From the NCBI RefSeq assembly GCF_900100605.1, contig NZ_FNCN01000021.1, forward strand, positions 46,344 through 110,343: a stretch of 64,000 nucleotides of DNA, given 5' to 3'. The position numbers and the translations under genes are program-made. Numbering within the stretch: position 1 is the first letter of the stretch; each line of letters begins with the position of its first letter. The notes beneath the pieces were generated by a model. The model was not told where the DNA came from, made no database searches, and was given only the letters and a program-made list of their open reading frames with translations. Positions 41,002 through 49,752 of the stretch are shown piece after piece. This DNA is from Sinosporangium album (lineage in GTDB: Bacteria; Actinomycetota; Actinomycetes; Streptosporangiales; Streptosporangiaceae).

Positions 41002-42606
41002 ATGCCGATCGCCGTGGTGGGGGTGGGGATACGGGCGCCGGGCGGTGTCACGGACACCTCGTCCTACTGGTCGGCACTCATGCAGGCCCGCGATCTCACC
41101 GGTGAGCTGCCCGAAGACCGGCGCGCGGCCTTCGGGAGCGAATGGTGTGACGTGATCACTCATGCGGGATATCTGCGTCGGCCCTTCGACTTCGATGCGC
41201 GCTTCTTCGGCATGTCGCCCCGTGAGGCGCGCACCGTAGATCCGCAGCACCGCATTCTCCTGGAGGTGGCCTGGGAGGCGTTCGAGGACGCCGCGATCCG
41301 GCCGAATCGTGTGGCTGAGTCGACCGGTGTGTTCGTGGGGATCACAGGCCAGGACTATCGGCACTGGCTGTCGGGCGAGCCGAATTCGTACTGGACGATC
41401 GGAAACGGTCACAGCTTCGCGGCGGGACGTTTGGCGCACGCCCTCGGCCTGCAGGGACCGACATTCGCCTTGGACACGGCCTGTTCCTCGTCGCTCGTCG
41501 CGGTGCACAATGCTTGCCGCGCGCTGGCCGCCGGGGAGTGCGACGCGGCCGTCGCCGCCGGTGTCAACCTGATCCTGTCGCCTCGCACCACCCGGGAGGT
41601 GGGGCGTACGGGGGCGCTGTCACCGGATGGCACCTCCCGGCCGTTCGACGCGGCGGCCAACGGGTTTGTGCGCGGCGAAGCATGCGGAGCGGTCATTCTC
41701 AAACGGCTGGAAAACGCGCTGCGCGACCGTGATCGTGTGCGCGCGGTGATCGACGGCACGGCGATCAACCAGGACGGGCGTTCTGCGACGTTCACATCGC
41801 CCAACGTCGAATCCCAGGTCAGGCTCATCCGCTCGCTTCTCGGCAAGACCGGTCTCGCCGGTGAGGACATCGGCTACCACGAGGCACACGGCACGGGCAC
41901 ACCCGTCGGCGACCCCGTCGAAATGCGGGCGATCACGGCCGGGCTGCGACCGCGCCCGAGCGAGCGGCCACTCTATGTCGGCTCAGTCAAGGCGAACATC
42001 GGACACACCGAATCAGCGGCCGGCATTCTCGGGTTGATCAAGGCTCTGCTCTGCCTCGAACAGAAGGTCGTCCCGCCCCAGGCCCGGTTCGACACGCTGA
42101 ATCCCCACATCGATCTCACCGGCACCGCCGTTGCCGTTCCGAAGCAGGCCCAGCCGTGGGAAGGGGACCGTGTTTCCGTGTCCTCCTACGGGATGAGCGG
42201 GACCAACGCCTATGCCGTGCTCTCGGCCGCTCCGGCGCCACCGCGTCTCAGTGGGGCCGTGCCCGGTTTCATGATTTCCGGGCGCACCCCGGCCGTGGTC
42301 GCCGAACTCGTGAACCGCTACCGCGACTGTCTCGCCGAGCTCGGCGAATCCGGCTATCCCGCGTTCGCCTACACCGCCACCCACGGCCGTTCCCGTCATC
42401 GCGCCACCGTATGGGTCGACGCGCCGACCTTGGCCGATGCGCGTGAAGCACTGGCACACGGCACCGAGCATGCCAGGGTGCGGCGCCTCGACGAGTCGGA
42501 AGAACTGCCGTGGGCGGAGGCTCCCGCGGCGCGTGCGGTCGCATCACTACCCACTTATCCCTGGGAGCACGTGAGGCACGTGGTTCCCGTCGAGGAGAGA
42601 CAATGA
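41002..42606 (+). CDS. Stand-alone PKS-type ketosynthase with deleted acyltransferase
   Basis: The 534-residue protein is a modular-PKS-like ketosynthase: Cys161 in DTACSSSL, His296 in EAHGTGTPVGD and His335 in KANIGHTESAAG. The C-terminal part has the post-KS linker (FMISGRTPAVVAELVNRYRD, AFAYTATHGRSRHRATVWV) and then jumps to LPTYPWEHVRHV, the motif that normally follows an acyltransferase. The whole acyltransferase is absent. Extender units must come from elsewhere, such as the malonyl transferase of fatty acid synthesis. The internal ATG giving MPIAVVGVGIRAPGG is chosen as the natural KS start; an upstream in-frame ATG overlaps the previous gene by 22 bp. Confidence 0.88.
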   Translation: MPIAVVGVGIRAPGGVTDTSSYWSALMQARDLTGELPEDRRAAFGSEWCDVITHAGYLRRPFDFDARFFGMSPREARTVDPQHRILLEVAWEAFEDAAIRPNRVAESTGVFVGITGQDYRHWLSGEPNSYWTIGNGHSFAAGRLAHALGLQGPTFALDTACSSSLVAVHNACRALAAGECDAAVAAGVNLILSPRTTREVGRTGALSPDGTSRPFDAAANGFVRGEACGAVILKRLENALRDRDRVRAVIDGTAINQDGRSATFTSPNVESQVRLIRSLLGKTGLAGEDIGYHEAHGTGTPVGDPVEMRAITAGLRPRPSERPLYVGSVKANIGHTESAAGILGLIKALLCLEQKVVPPQARFDTLNPHIDLTGTAVAVPKQAQPWEGDRVSVSSYGMSGTNAYAVLSAAPAPPRLSGAVPGFMISGRTPAVVAELVNRYRDCLAELGESGYPAFAYTATHGRSRHRATVWVDAPTLADAREALAHGTEHARVRRLDESEELPWAEAPAARAVASLPTYPWEHVRHVVPVEERQ

Positions 42607-43064
42607 TCGCGACCCAGCCGTTGCTTAAGGATGTTCTGAAGCCCCGGCTGTCGGTGGACGAGTTGCAGACGCTCCTCGATGAGTTTCTTCCGGGCTCCGG
42701 CCTGCGCGTCAAAGAAGTGTCCTTGCACCGTGTCGTGGTCATGGCGGGACCGGAGGGCCTTGAATGCAGGCCGGGAGGGACACTCTCCGGGCCGACGATC
42801 TTCAAGGCCGTCGACCTCTCGGCTTTCCTGGCCGTAAACGCCTATGCAGGCAGGGTGTTGACCGGGGTGCTAACGCACGGCAGCATCAACCTGCTCGATG
42901 CCGCGCAACCGGGCATCCTGGAAGTGGTCATCGAGCTGGCGAAGCTCGGGCGCCGGATGGCGGTCGCGAACGCACGAGTTTTTGACACCGAGGGCACACT
43001 GATTGCCGTAGCAACCATGCAGTTCGCGCTGCCCTCACGGCAGGTGCACGGCCTCACGCCATGA
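42603..43064 (+). CDS. PaaI-like hotdog-fold protein
   Basis: The 153-residue protein resembles PaaI/YiiD-type acyl-CoA thioesterases: GGTLSGPTIFKAVDLSAFLAVNAYAG forms the hotdog helix and GVLTHGSINLLDAAQPGILEVVIELAKLGRRMAVANARVFDTEGTLIAVATMQFALP the strands. The usual HGG of PaaI is replaced by SGP, but an Asp in AVDLSAF could act as base. The likely role is thioester hydrolysis and product release. The start overlaps the ketosynthase stop (ATGA). It is the last gene of the operon. Confidence 0.75.
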   Translation: MIATQPLLKDVLKPRLSVDELQTLLDEFLPGSGLRVKEVSLHRVVVMAGPEGLECRPGGTLSGPTIFKAVDLSAFLAVNAYAGRVLTGVLTHGSINLLDAAQPGILEVVIELAKLGRRMAVANARVFDTEGTLIAVATMQFALPSRQVHGLTP

Positions 43065-43182
43065 CGCCGCCGCTTCGGCCGCGGAATTGTCACCTATCGT
43101 GCGAGCTGTGAACGGATAGCCGTACGACGGCCGATCCGACTACGAGTCACCGTGGCGGCGGCGGTACGGCTGCCAGCGGGTG

Positions 43183-43569
43183 TCAGCCGGTGACCGCGCG
43201 GGCCAGGAGGAACCCGCACACACCCGCGCCCAGCCCACCGGCCACACTGGCGACCACGTTGGCCGCGGCGACGAAGCGTGCGCCGTCCTGGACCAGGCGC
43301 AGTGTCTCGTAGCTGAAGGTGGAATATGTGGTCAGCGCCCCGCAGAACCCGGCCCCGAGGGCGAGCGACATCACCTCGCCGACCGGCAGCGCGGCCAGGA
43401 AACCCAGCAGGGCGGAGCCGAGCAGGTTCACGGTGAAGGTTCCCCAAGGGAACAGGGTGTCGTGGCGGGCCTGGATGAAACGGTCGGTCAGGTAGCGCAG
43501 CGGCGCGCCGACCGCGCCGCCGGCGGCGACCAGCAGTGCGGCCAGGGGGCCGGAGAGTGTGCCGGTCAT
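43183..43569 (-). CDS. crcB: Fluoride channel CrcB (Fluc), second subunit
   Basis: The 128-residue membrane protein has four hydrophobic segments and the Fluc motifs [32 protein letters not shown] and [16 protein letters not shown], whose polar Thr/Ser/Phe residues line the pore. With the second crcB it would form a heterodimeric fluoride exporter, as in other two-gene systems. Its start overlaps the DUF190 stop (ATGA). Confidence 0.93.
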   Translation of the reverse strand: MTGTLSGPLAALLVAAGGAVGAPLRYLTDRFIQARHDTLFPWGTFTVNLLGSALLGFLAALPVGEVMSLALGAGFCGALTTYSTFSYETLRLVQDGARFVAAANVVASVAGGLGAGVCGFLLARAVTG

Positions 43570-43919
43570 CCGGCACCGCCGGCGGCACCGCGGCCGACGT
43601 AGCGGATCACCTCGACCTCGTCCAGGATCACCAGCCCCTCGTCGATCAGCTCGTCGAGTTGCGGGAGGAACGCCCGGACGCGCTCGGCGGAGTCGATGAT
43701 GACGACCGCTATCGGCAGATCGTCCGACAGGGACAGGATGCGGGTGGTGTGAATGTGGCTGGAGGCCCCATAGCCTTCGATGCCGCGGAACACGCTCGCC
43801 CCGGCCAGTCCGGCCGCGTGCGCCCGGCGGACGATCTCCTGGTAGAGCGGTCTACGGTGCCAGGTGTCGGTGTCTCCGACGAAAGCGGTCAGCCGCAGCG
43901 CGGCCCCTTCCAGCTTCAC
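43566..43919 (-). CDS. DUF190 domain protein
   Basis: The 117-residue cytoplasmic protein ([92 protein letters not shown]) is a DUF190 member. Members are PII-like and frequently sit beside crcB; a regulatory role is presumed. The GTG start has AAAGGAGC upstream and overlaps the preceding crcB stop (GTGA). Confidence 0.9.
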   Translation of the reverse strand: MKLEGAALRLTAFVGDTDTWHRRPLYQEIVRRAHAAGLAGASVFRGIEGYGASSHIHTTRILSLSDDLPIAVVIIDSAERVRAFLPQLDELIDEGLVILDEVEVIRYVGRGAAGGAG

Positions 43920-44404
43920 AAGGTGCTCCTTTCGCCTCGGCGGCGGGCCGGCGCCCGGGTGGCGGCGGTGCCGGCCCAGACGGCGGCCAACGCCGCGACC
44001 GGGGTCGCGGCCAGGTACGCCAGTGCGAGGTGCGCCTGTCCGCCGACCAGCATGTGGCCGATGTCGAGCACGTAGGTGGAGAACGTGGTGAACCCGCCGA
44101 GCACGCCCACGCCCAGCAGCGGCCGCACCCAACCCGGCGCCGACCAGACCTCGGTGATGGCCGTCATGAGCACGCCGATCAGCAGGCTGCCGACGGTGTT
44201 GACGGCGAGCGTGACCCATGGGAACCCCGCGGGCGGGTGGGGGAAGAGCACACCCAGCCCGTAGCGGGCCAGCACGCCCAGCGCGCCGCCGAGCGCGATC
44301 ACCGCCGGCGTCGACCACGGCGCCAGGCGCAACTCGGCCCTGTGGGCGGCGACACGCAGATCGACATCGGCGTCGACAGGACGCTTCAGCCTGGGGTCAT
44401 CCAC
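43916..44404 (-). CDS. crcB: Fluoride channel CrcB (Fluc), first subunit
   Basis: The 162-residue protein has a charged N-terminal extension, then the Fluc core ([54 protein letters not shown]) and a basic tail. It is first in the crcB-DUF190-crcB operon. I checked its leader for the crcB fluoride riboswitch and did not find a convincing consensus. Confidence 0.93.
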   Translation of the reverse strand: MDDPRLKRPVDADVDLRVAAHRAELRLAPWSTPAVIALGGALGVLARYGLGVLFPHPPAGFPWVTLAVNTVGSLLIGVLMTAITEVWSAPGWVRPLLGVGVLGGFTTFSTYVLDIGHMLVGGQAHLALAYLAATPVAALAAVWAGTAATRAPARRRGERSTL

Positions 44405-44516
44405 GCGATCCTCCTACCAGCAGCACGACATCGACCCTGGTAGGGACCGTTGGCGGCCGTAGACCGCGGTTGCCCGCCGCGAGGTGCGACGGGGCGGTGG
44501 GCCCCACCACCGCATG

Positions 44517-44535
44517 CCTTCCCGCCACGGGAAGG
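44517..44535. repeat. Hairpin in the crcB leader
   Basis: Perfect 8-bp stem CCTTCCCG/CGGGAAGG with a CCA loop, about 115 bp upstream of the first crcB gene. It could be part of a leader structure; no regulatory class is recognised. Confidence 0.5.
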
Positions 44536-44570
44536 TCCGCCACCCACCTTACCGATCGGCCCCGGCCGGA

Positions 44571-44596
44571 CCGAGTGCCGCCTCGTCGGCACTCGG
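44571..44596 (-). terminator. Hairpin after the nucleotidyltransferase gene
   Basis: A perfect 10-bp stem (CCGAGTGCCG and its complement) with a 6-nt loop, about 85 bp after the nucleotidyltransferase stop and 165 bp before crcB. No T run. It probably insulates the two operons. Confidence 0.6.
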
Positions 44597-44681
44597 TCCT
44601 GGGCAACCCCTTCGGCCGGTGCCCGGTCCCGTCCGTCGCCGCGCCGACAGCGTGCCTGGGGCACCGGGCTACCCGGCCCTC

Positions 44682-45443
44682 TTAATGAAACGCGGCTTCG
44701 AACAGTTTCTCCGCCTCGTTGATCGCCCACGTGAGGGAGTCGGGCTCCGGCCGTACCTCGGATGTGATCGCGTCGATGCCGCGCAGGCCGGCCCGATCCA
44801 AGAGCCGCTTCTCGTTGGTGACCCATTCGCCGCGCGCCGCCAGCACCGCGTGTGCCGTGTTCATGGCGGCGGTGGCCAGCGCGCCCGCGACCTCGGTGGC
44901 CTGGCCGCGCCGGACGTAAGCGGCCTTGGCGTAGTGGAGCGTCAGGGCGGCGCGCCCGCGCCACATCGGTGGGGCCGCCTCGCGCAGCGCCTGCGGGTAT
45001 TCGGGGCGGGGCAGAGCTCCGCGCAGCACCTGGTTGACGGCGAGTTCGGCGACCACCAGATAGCTGGGAATGCCCGCGAGGTGGAACATCAGCGGTTCCC
45101 AGGTGAAGCGGCCCTGCCGGGATTCGGAGAGTTCGTGGTCGATGACGTCGAGGTCGCGGTAGTGGACGTCGACACGCTGGCCGTCGATCGTGAACCACCC
45201 TCCGCCGTTGAAGACCCCACCGCCCCAGCCGCCGATCTCGGAGACCTCACCGTGCCAGCCGACAGCGCGCAGGTCGGCGGGGTCGAAGCCGCCCCGGTAG
45301 TAGATGGCCAGGTCCCAGTCGCTGTCCGGCGTGTGGGTGCCCTCGGCACGCGAGCCGCCGAGAGAGACGGCGCGTACGGCGGGCAGCCCCGCGAGCCGGT
45401 CGGCGACAAGGTCGAGGAAGTCGGGGAACAGGTCGTCGGCCAT
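44682..45443 (-). CDS. Nucleotidyltransferase-domain protein
   Basis: The 253-residue protein has a DNA-polymerase-beta-type nucleotidyltransferase core. The signature GGSRAEGTHTPDSDWDLAIYYRGG contains the metal-binding Asp pair, and VDVHYRDLDVID supplies the third acidic residue. A helical C-terminal domain follows (ALTLHYAKAAYVRRGQATEVAGALATAAMNTAHAVLAARGEW). Such proteins resemble aminoglycoside or kanamycin nucleotidyltransferases, but the substrate is unknown. I prefer the MADDLFPDFL start because the family begins shortly before the GS motif; a start 37 codons upstream is open. Confidence 0.78.
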   Translation of the reverse strand: MADDLFPDFLDLVADRLAGLPAVRAVSLGGSRAEGTHTPDSDWDLAIYYRGGFDPADLRAVGWHGEVSEIGGWGGGVFNGGGWFTIDGQRVDVHYRDLDVIDHELSESRQGRFTWEPLMFHLAGIPSYLVVAELAVNQVLRGALPRPEYPQALREAAPPMWRGRAALTLHYAKAAYVRRGQATEVAGALATAAMNTAHAVLAARGEWVTNEKRLLDRAGLRGIDAITSEVRPEPDSLTWAINEAEKLFEAAFH

Positions 45444-45766
45444 GAGGTTGGATCCGATCGTGTGAAGTGGATGACGGGCATTGAGGTCACACCAAGCGGA
45501 CGCCGGAGCAGAGGGCTCGGACGGCGTTATGGGATCGGTGCGCGATGTCATCACTTCATGGCGTTGACCTTACCGCCCCTGAAGGCATCACGCGGAGCCC
45601 GGGGCGGCGCGCCGTACCCGAAACCCCCTGGTTTTCAGGACATTCGACCCTGCTGAAGTCGCCCTCCGCCTCTGACGCGGGGCATGCGCCCTGAGCGAAC
45701 CTCGAAAGAGAAGCCGTCGAGGGCACGACGGTCGGCCGACTGGCCGGGGGAGCGCGGGAGGAATTC

Positions 45767-46471
45767 ATGAGGATCACGGTGCAAGACGTGATGACGACCG
45801 ACGTGGTGGCTGTCGAGGAGAAGGCCACGTTTCACGCGGTGGCCGAGCTTCTCATCGAGAACGGCCTCAGCGGGGCTCCCGTGCTCAGTGACGACGGTCG
45901 GGTCGTCGGGGTGGTCTCCGAGGCCGACCTGCTGCGCAAGGAGGAGTTCAAGCAGCGCTACTACGGCGACGACTACCAGCCGCCGCTGCGGTCCAGGCTG
46001 CGCCATCTCGCGGGGAGTGAGCGCGGCGTGTACGGCAAGTCGCTGGGGGAGAGCGCCGGTGAGCTGATGAGCAGGCCGCCGATCGTCGTTCTGGCGACCG
46101 CTCCGGTGGTCGGCGCTGCGCGGCTTATGGACCGGCACGGTGTCAAGCGCCTGCCCGTTGTCGATGCGGAGGGGAGGCTTGTCGGCATCGTCAGCCGCCG
46201 CGATCTGCTCAAGGTGTTCGTCCGCGATGACGAGGCGATCAGGCTGAATGTTCGCGAGGGGTTGCCGCCGAGCGCGGTCGACAAGATCGAGATCGGGGTG
46301 GAGGACGGCGTCGTGACCCTCTCCGGGCGCACCGACACGAGCAGCGAGGCCCTGGGCGCGATATGGCATGCCCGAAACGTTGACGGTGTCGTCGCGCTCC
46401 GCGATGACCTCACGTGGAAGGATGACGATGCCCCCGCGAACCTGACCATGCGGGGAGGAGCTTTCACGTGA
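45767..46471 (+). CDS. CBS-domain pair plus BON-domain protein
   Basis: The 234-residue protein has two CBS domains (VQDVMTTDVVAVEEKATFHAVAELLIENGLSGAPVLSDDGRVVGVVSEADLL; LMSRPPIVVLATAPVVGAARLMDRHGVKRLPVVDAEGRLVGIVSRRDLLKVF). A C-terminal BON domain follows (IEIGVEDGVVTLSGRTDTSSEALGAIWHARNVDGVVAL). CBS pairs bind adenine nucleotides. Related proteins belong to the hypoxia/dormancy response in mycobacteria. The start has a GGGAGGAAT site, and the stop overlaps the alcohol dehydrogenase start. Confidence 0.88.
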   Translation: MRITVQDVMTTDVVAVEEKATFHAVAELLIENGLSGAPVLSDDGRVVGVVSEADLLRKEEFKQRYYGDDYQPPLRSRLRHLAGSERGVYGKSLGESAGELMSRPPIVVLATAPVVGAARLMDRHGVKRLPVVDAEGRLVGIVSRRDLLKVFVRDDEAIRLNVREGLPPSAVDKIEIGVEDGVVTLSGRTDTSSEALGAIWHARNVDGVVALRDDLTWKDDDAPANLTMRGGAFT

Positions 46472-47508
46472 AGGCGCTCGTCTACCTCGGGCCCGGTCGG
46501 CGTGCCTGGCAGGACGCCCCGATACCGGCGATCCGCGAGGCCACCGATGTGATCGTCCGGGTGGACGCCGTCACGATCTGCGGCACCGACCTGCACATTC
46601 TCAACGGGGACGTGCCTGCGGTCCAGTCGGGCACGACCCTCGGGCACGAGGCCGTGGGCACGGTTTTCGACGCGGGGGCGGCGGTCTCCGGGCTTGCGGT
46701 CGGCGACAAGGTGCTGGTGTCGTGCATATCGGCGTGCGGTCGATGTCGCTTTTGCCGTACCGGGTCGTTCGGGCAGTGTCTGGGCGGAGGAGGATGGGTC
46801 CTCGGCCACCGCATCGACGGCACGCAGGCGGAATATGTGCGTGTCCCTTTCGCCGACACCTCGACCTATCCGCTGCCTGACGGGGTCGCTGACGAGAACG
46901 CGCTCATGCTTGCCGACATTCTGCCCACCTCCTATGAGGTGGGGGTGCTGAAGGGGCGGGTGGGGCCGGGCAGCACGGTGGTGGTCGTGGGGGCCGGGCC
47001 GATCGGCCTGGCCGCGATCACCGCGGCCCGGCTGTTCAGCCCCAACCGCATCATTGCCATCGACCCAGCCCAATCACGCCTGGATGCGGCGCGTCGCTTC
47101 GGCGCCGACACCGTGCTCGGGGCGGACGGCGGCGCGAGCCGTACGGTCACCGACCTCACCGGCGGCCTCGGCGCCGACGTCGCGATCGAGGCGGTCGGTG
47201 TGCCGGAGACGTTCGAGCTGTGCACCAGGTTGGTGCGGCCCGGCGGCCATGTCGCCAATGTCGGCGTACACGGCAGACCCGCCACACTGCACCTCGAAGA
47301 CCTCTGGGATCGCAATGTCACTATCACCACCGGGCTGGTCGACACGTATTCGACGCCCACCCTTCTGTCGTTGATCGCCACGGGGAGACTGGACACCAGT
47401 CCGTTCATCACGCACCGGTTCGCCCTGGACGAGATGGAAGAGGCCTATTCGGTGTTCTCCCACCCACAGGACACGGGGGCCTTGAAAGTCGTGCTCAGCC
47501 GCCGCTGA
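46468..47508 (+). CDS. Zinc-dependent alcohol dehydrogenase family protein
   Basis: The 346-residue medium-chain dehydrogenase has catalytic zinc ligands in ICGTDLHIL and LGHEAVGTV. The structural zinc cysteines are in CISACGRCRFCRTGSFGQC, and the NAD motif is VVVVGAGPIGLAAITAA. It is translationally coupled to the CBS-BON gene (GTGA overlap), suggesting joint expression under energy or oxygen stress (inference). The substrate is unknown. Confidence 0.9.
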   Translation: MKALVYLGPGRRAWQDAPIPAIREATDVIVRVDAVTICGTDLHILNGDVPAVQSGTTLGHEAVGTVFDAGAAVSGLAVGDKVLVSCISACGRCRFCRTGSFGQCLGGGGWVLGHRIDGTQAEYVRVPFADTSTYPLPDGVADENALMLADILPTSYEVGVLKGRVGPGSTVVVVGAGPIGLAAITAARLFSPNRIIAIDPAQSRLDAARRFGADTVLGADGGASRTVTDLTGGLGADVAIEAVGVPETFELCTRLVRPGGHVANVGVHGRPATLHLEDLWDRNVTITTGLVDTYSTPTLLSLIATGRLDTSPFITHRFALDEMEEAYSVFSHPQDTGALKVVLSRR

Positions 47509-47534
47509 CCGCGATCAGCCGCCGCTGACCGCGA
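47495..47534. repeat. Perfect 20-bp tandem duplication
   Basis: TCAGCCGCCGCTGACCGCGA occurs twice in tandem. The first copy contains the alcohol dehydrogenase stop codon, and the second lies in the 36-bp gap before the convergent CBS-BON gene. The unit is partly self-complementary. Confidence 0.85.
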
Positions 47535-47544
47535 TCAGGCGCTC

Positions 47545-48225
47545 CTAGAGACGAGGAGCACCGTCCTCGCGCAGCGGCGGGATGATCTGAAGGCGGTCGT
47601 CCATATCGGCGGTGATCTGGGACACCACATCCACGACCCCCTCAACGCGGTAGATCTGCTCCACGATCTGCAGCGCCTCGGATGCCCGCTTGACCCTGCC
47701 GGCGATGGTCACGACGCCCTTGTTGACCTCTACCGTGAAAGTCTCGGGATCGAGCGGCAAATCCCTGATCTCGGTCAGGAGCTCCTCCGCCGGTCTCAGG
47801 AATACGCGCAGCACATCGGCGCAGTGCAACGTTCCCACGATCCGTCCGGTCGCCGGATCGACGACGGGGAGCTGCTTGACCCGCTTGTCGTGCATCAGCC
47901 GCGCCGCCTCGCGCAGGGGACGACCGGGAGTCACCGTGATCGCGGGAGTGGTCATGAGCTCCCTGGCGATCACGCCCGTCGCCTTCCGGTGCATTTCGCC
48001 CTGGTTCCGGGTTTCGTACATCGACGTGCTGTGCCTCGCCAGGTCAGCCTCCTTCAAGATGAGGTCGTCCTCCGACACGATCCCCATCGGCCTGCGCTCG
48101 GCGTCGATGACGGCGACCGCGCCGACCGCATAGCGGCGCATCGCCTCCACGATCTCGATGAAAGGCGCCTCCGGGGTAACGGCGATCGCCACACGGCCCA
48201 TGACGTCCCTGACTTCAACCGACAT
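47545..48225 (-). CDS. CBS-domain pair plus BON-domain protein, second copy
   Basis: The 226-residue paralogue of the 45.8-kb protein has the same layout: two CBS domains (VRDVMGRVAIAVTPEAPFIEIVEAMRRYAVGAVAVID; ELMTTPAITVTPGRPLREAARLMHDKRVKQLPVVDPATGRIVGTLHCADVL) and a BON domain (FTVEVNKGVVTIAGRVKRASEALQIVEQIYRVEGVVDV). The ATG has a GGAGGTGG site. It converges on the alcohol dehydrogenase gene. Confidence 0.88.
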   Translation of the reverse strand: MSVEVRDVMGRVAIAVTPEAPFIEIVEAMRRYAVGAVAVIDAERRPMGIVSEDDLILKEADLARHSTSMYETRNQGEMHRKATGVIARELMTTPAITVTPGRPLREAARLMHDKRVKQLPVVDPATGRIVGTLHCADVLRVFLRPAEELLTEIRDLPLDPETFTVEVNKGVVTIAGRVKRASEALQIVEQIYRVEGVVDVVSQITADMDDRLQIIPPLREDGAPRL

Positions 48226-48381
48226 CGCTCCACCTCCGCTTTACCTCTCACACTTCTCATTCAAGACCGTGACCAGCAGCGGCGAACGTCACGGACGGTC
48301 AAGACTTTGGTCCCGGACCGACCACGATGGGGGCGGCAGCCGTACGGCGGGTGCCGGGCGGGGGCGCGCCCAGCCGGTGCC

Positions 48382-48954
48382 CTACGGCGCTGCCACGTCG
48401 ATCAGCCGCGAGATCTGGCCGCCCAGAGGCGGGGCGTCGAGGCGGTTGTCGATCTCGATGTGCGGCACCACGGGCGGCTCGTCCACACGAATCGCGGTCA
48501 AATAGGCGTCGAAGGCGTTGAGTTTGCCCTCGTCTCTGGGAAATCCGCGCCTCTTGAGCCTATGCCGCAACGTCGGGCCGTCCGAGCGGACCCAGATCAG
48601 GCGCACTTCCGGCCCGCCGAGTTCGGCCACCCATTGACCCCACCGCGCCGCGTCGTGAACCTGCGCGGTGAACGGCCCGCTGAGCATGACGGGGCAGCCG
48701 TGGGAGCGGATCTGCCTGGCGACAGCCGTAAGGCCGCCGTATTCATAACGCTTGACATGTCTGTCGTACCATGCCCCCTCCCGCTCACCGGCCTCCCGGC
48801 CATGTGTGGCGAGTGTGGCGGCCACAAAGCCGCCGTAGACCGTGTCCTTGTCGAGCAGGGCGGGCACGGGGTCGAGCCGGGCCAGCAGTTCGTCGCACAC
48901 GGTCGATTTGCCGGCCCCCGGCGGCCCGGAGACGATCCACAGCACAGCAGACAT
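48382..48954 (-). CDS. P-loop AAA/zeta-toxin-like ATP-binding protein
   Basis: The 190-residue protein starts with a Walker A motif ([23 protein letters not shown]) and resembles small kinases and zeta-toxin-like P-loop proteins ([58 protein letters not shown]). The LID-like arginines are visible. No antitoxin partner is adjacent, so a toxin role is not supported; metabolite kinase is as likely. The ATG start is placed directly before the P-loop strand. Confidence 0.75.
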   Translation of the reverse strand: MSAVLWIVSGPPGAGKSTVCDELLARLDPVPALLDKDTVYGGFVAATLATHGREAGEREGAWYDRHVKRYEYGGLTAVARQIRSHGCPVMLSGPFTAQVHDAARWGQWVAELGGPEVRLIWVRSDGPTLRHRLKRRGFPRDEGKLNAFDAYLTAIRVDEPPVVPHIEIDNRLDAPPLGGQISRLIDVAAP

Positions 48955-49199
48955 GCCCCCAGCATGCCTCTTTCCCTCGCCGAACATTTCGCACGGTGCC
49001 CCCACGCCACCCCTCTTCGGCTTTCGGCCTGCTGAAGCCGGCTTACGCGGCTCTATTGAAGCGGCTCTATTGAATAGGAGCGCGTTGTGCGCCCGCCGCT
49101 CGCGGCGCGTTCCCTGCGCGGGCGCCTTGCCGAACCGCCTCGGGAGCCCGCGGCGCGGAGGTCGTGGCGCGGAGGTCGTGGCCTCGGGCGCGCGTCTGC

Positions 49200-49532
49200 T
49201 CAGGCGCGCGGGGCGTACATGATGACGCCGACGCCGACCAGGCAGATGGCCGCGCCGATCAGGTCCCAGCGGTCGGGTCGGAAACCGTCGAACAGCACGC
49301 CCCAGAGGAGGGAACCGGCGACGAAGACGCCGCCGTAGGCGGCGAGGACCCGGCCGAAATGCGGGTCGGGCTGGAATGCGGCGACGAAGCCGTACGCACC
49401 CAAGGCGAGCAGGCCGGCCGTGATCCACAGCAGACCGCGTTGTTCACGGACGCCCTGCCAGACGAGCCAGGCGCCGCCGATCTCGGCGACCGCGGCCAAC
49501 ACGAAAAGCACCAGGGACCGGGCGGTTGTCAT
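49200..49532 (-). CDS. YnfA/UPF0060 family membrane protein
   Basis: The 110-residue hydrophobic protein has four predicted helices ([80 protein letters not shown]). It includes the family motif [13 protein letters not shown] and belongs to the drug/metabolite transporter superfamily. An export role is suggested in E. coli relatives. It stands alone. Confidence 0.9.
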   Translation of the reverse strand: MTTARSLVLFVLAAVAEIGGAWLVWQGVREQRGLLWITAGLLALGAYGFVAAFQPDPHFGRVLAAYGGVFVAGSLLWGVLFDGFRPDRWDLIGAAICLVGVGVIMYAPRA

Positions 49533-49752
49533 GCGGACGACTGTAGCCAGTGGCCGGCGGCGGATCAGCCGGCCCCCTTGGCGGCCGGTGGGCGCCCACC
49601 GACCTACGGGAGGTTTCTCCGCGGCGCCTGGTGCGAACGCGTCTTCGCCTATGGGAGTCGCCGAATGGTTGCGCTCATGCCGTACGGCTGTCGCCGCCAC
49701 TCAAACGCTTTCAGCTTTCCTTCCCAGCGGTGACCTGAATGCGATGCGTTGT

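Noticed and set aside
44405..44690. Possible fluoride riboswitch upstream of crcB
   Set aside because: I looked for the conserved crcB-motif core and its pseudoknot partner and could not place them; only unrelated hairpins are clear.
48382..48954. Zeta toxin of a toxin-antitoxin pair
   Set aside because: The P-loop protein has no adjacent small antitoxin gene and is equally compatible with a metabolite kinase.
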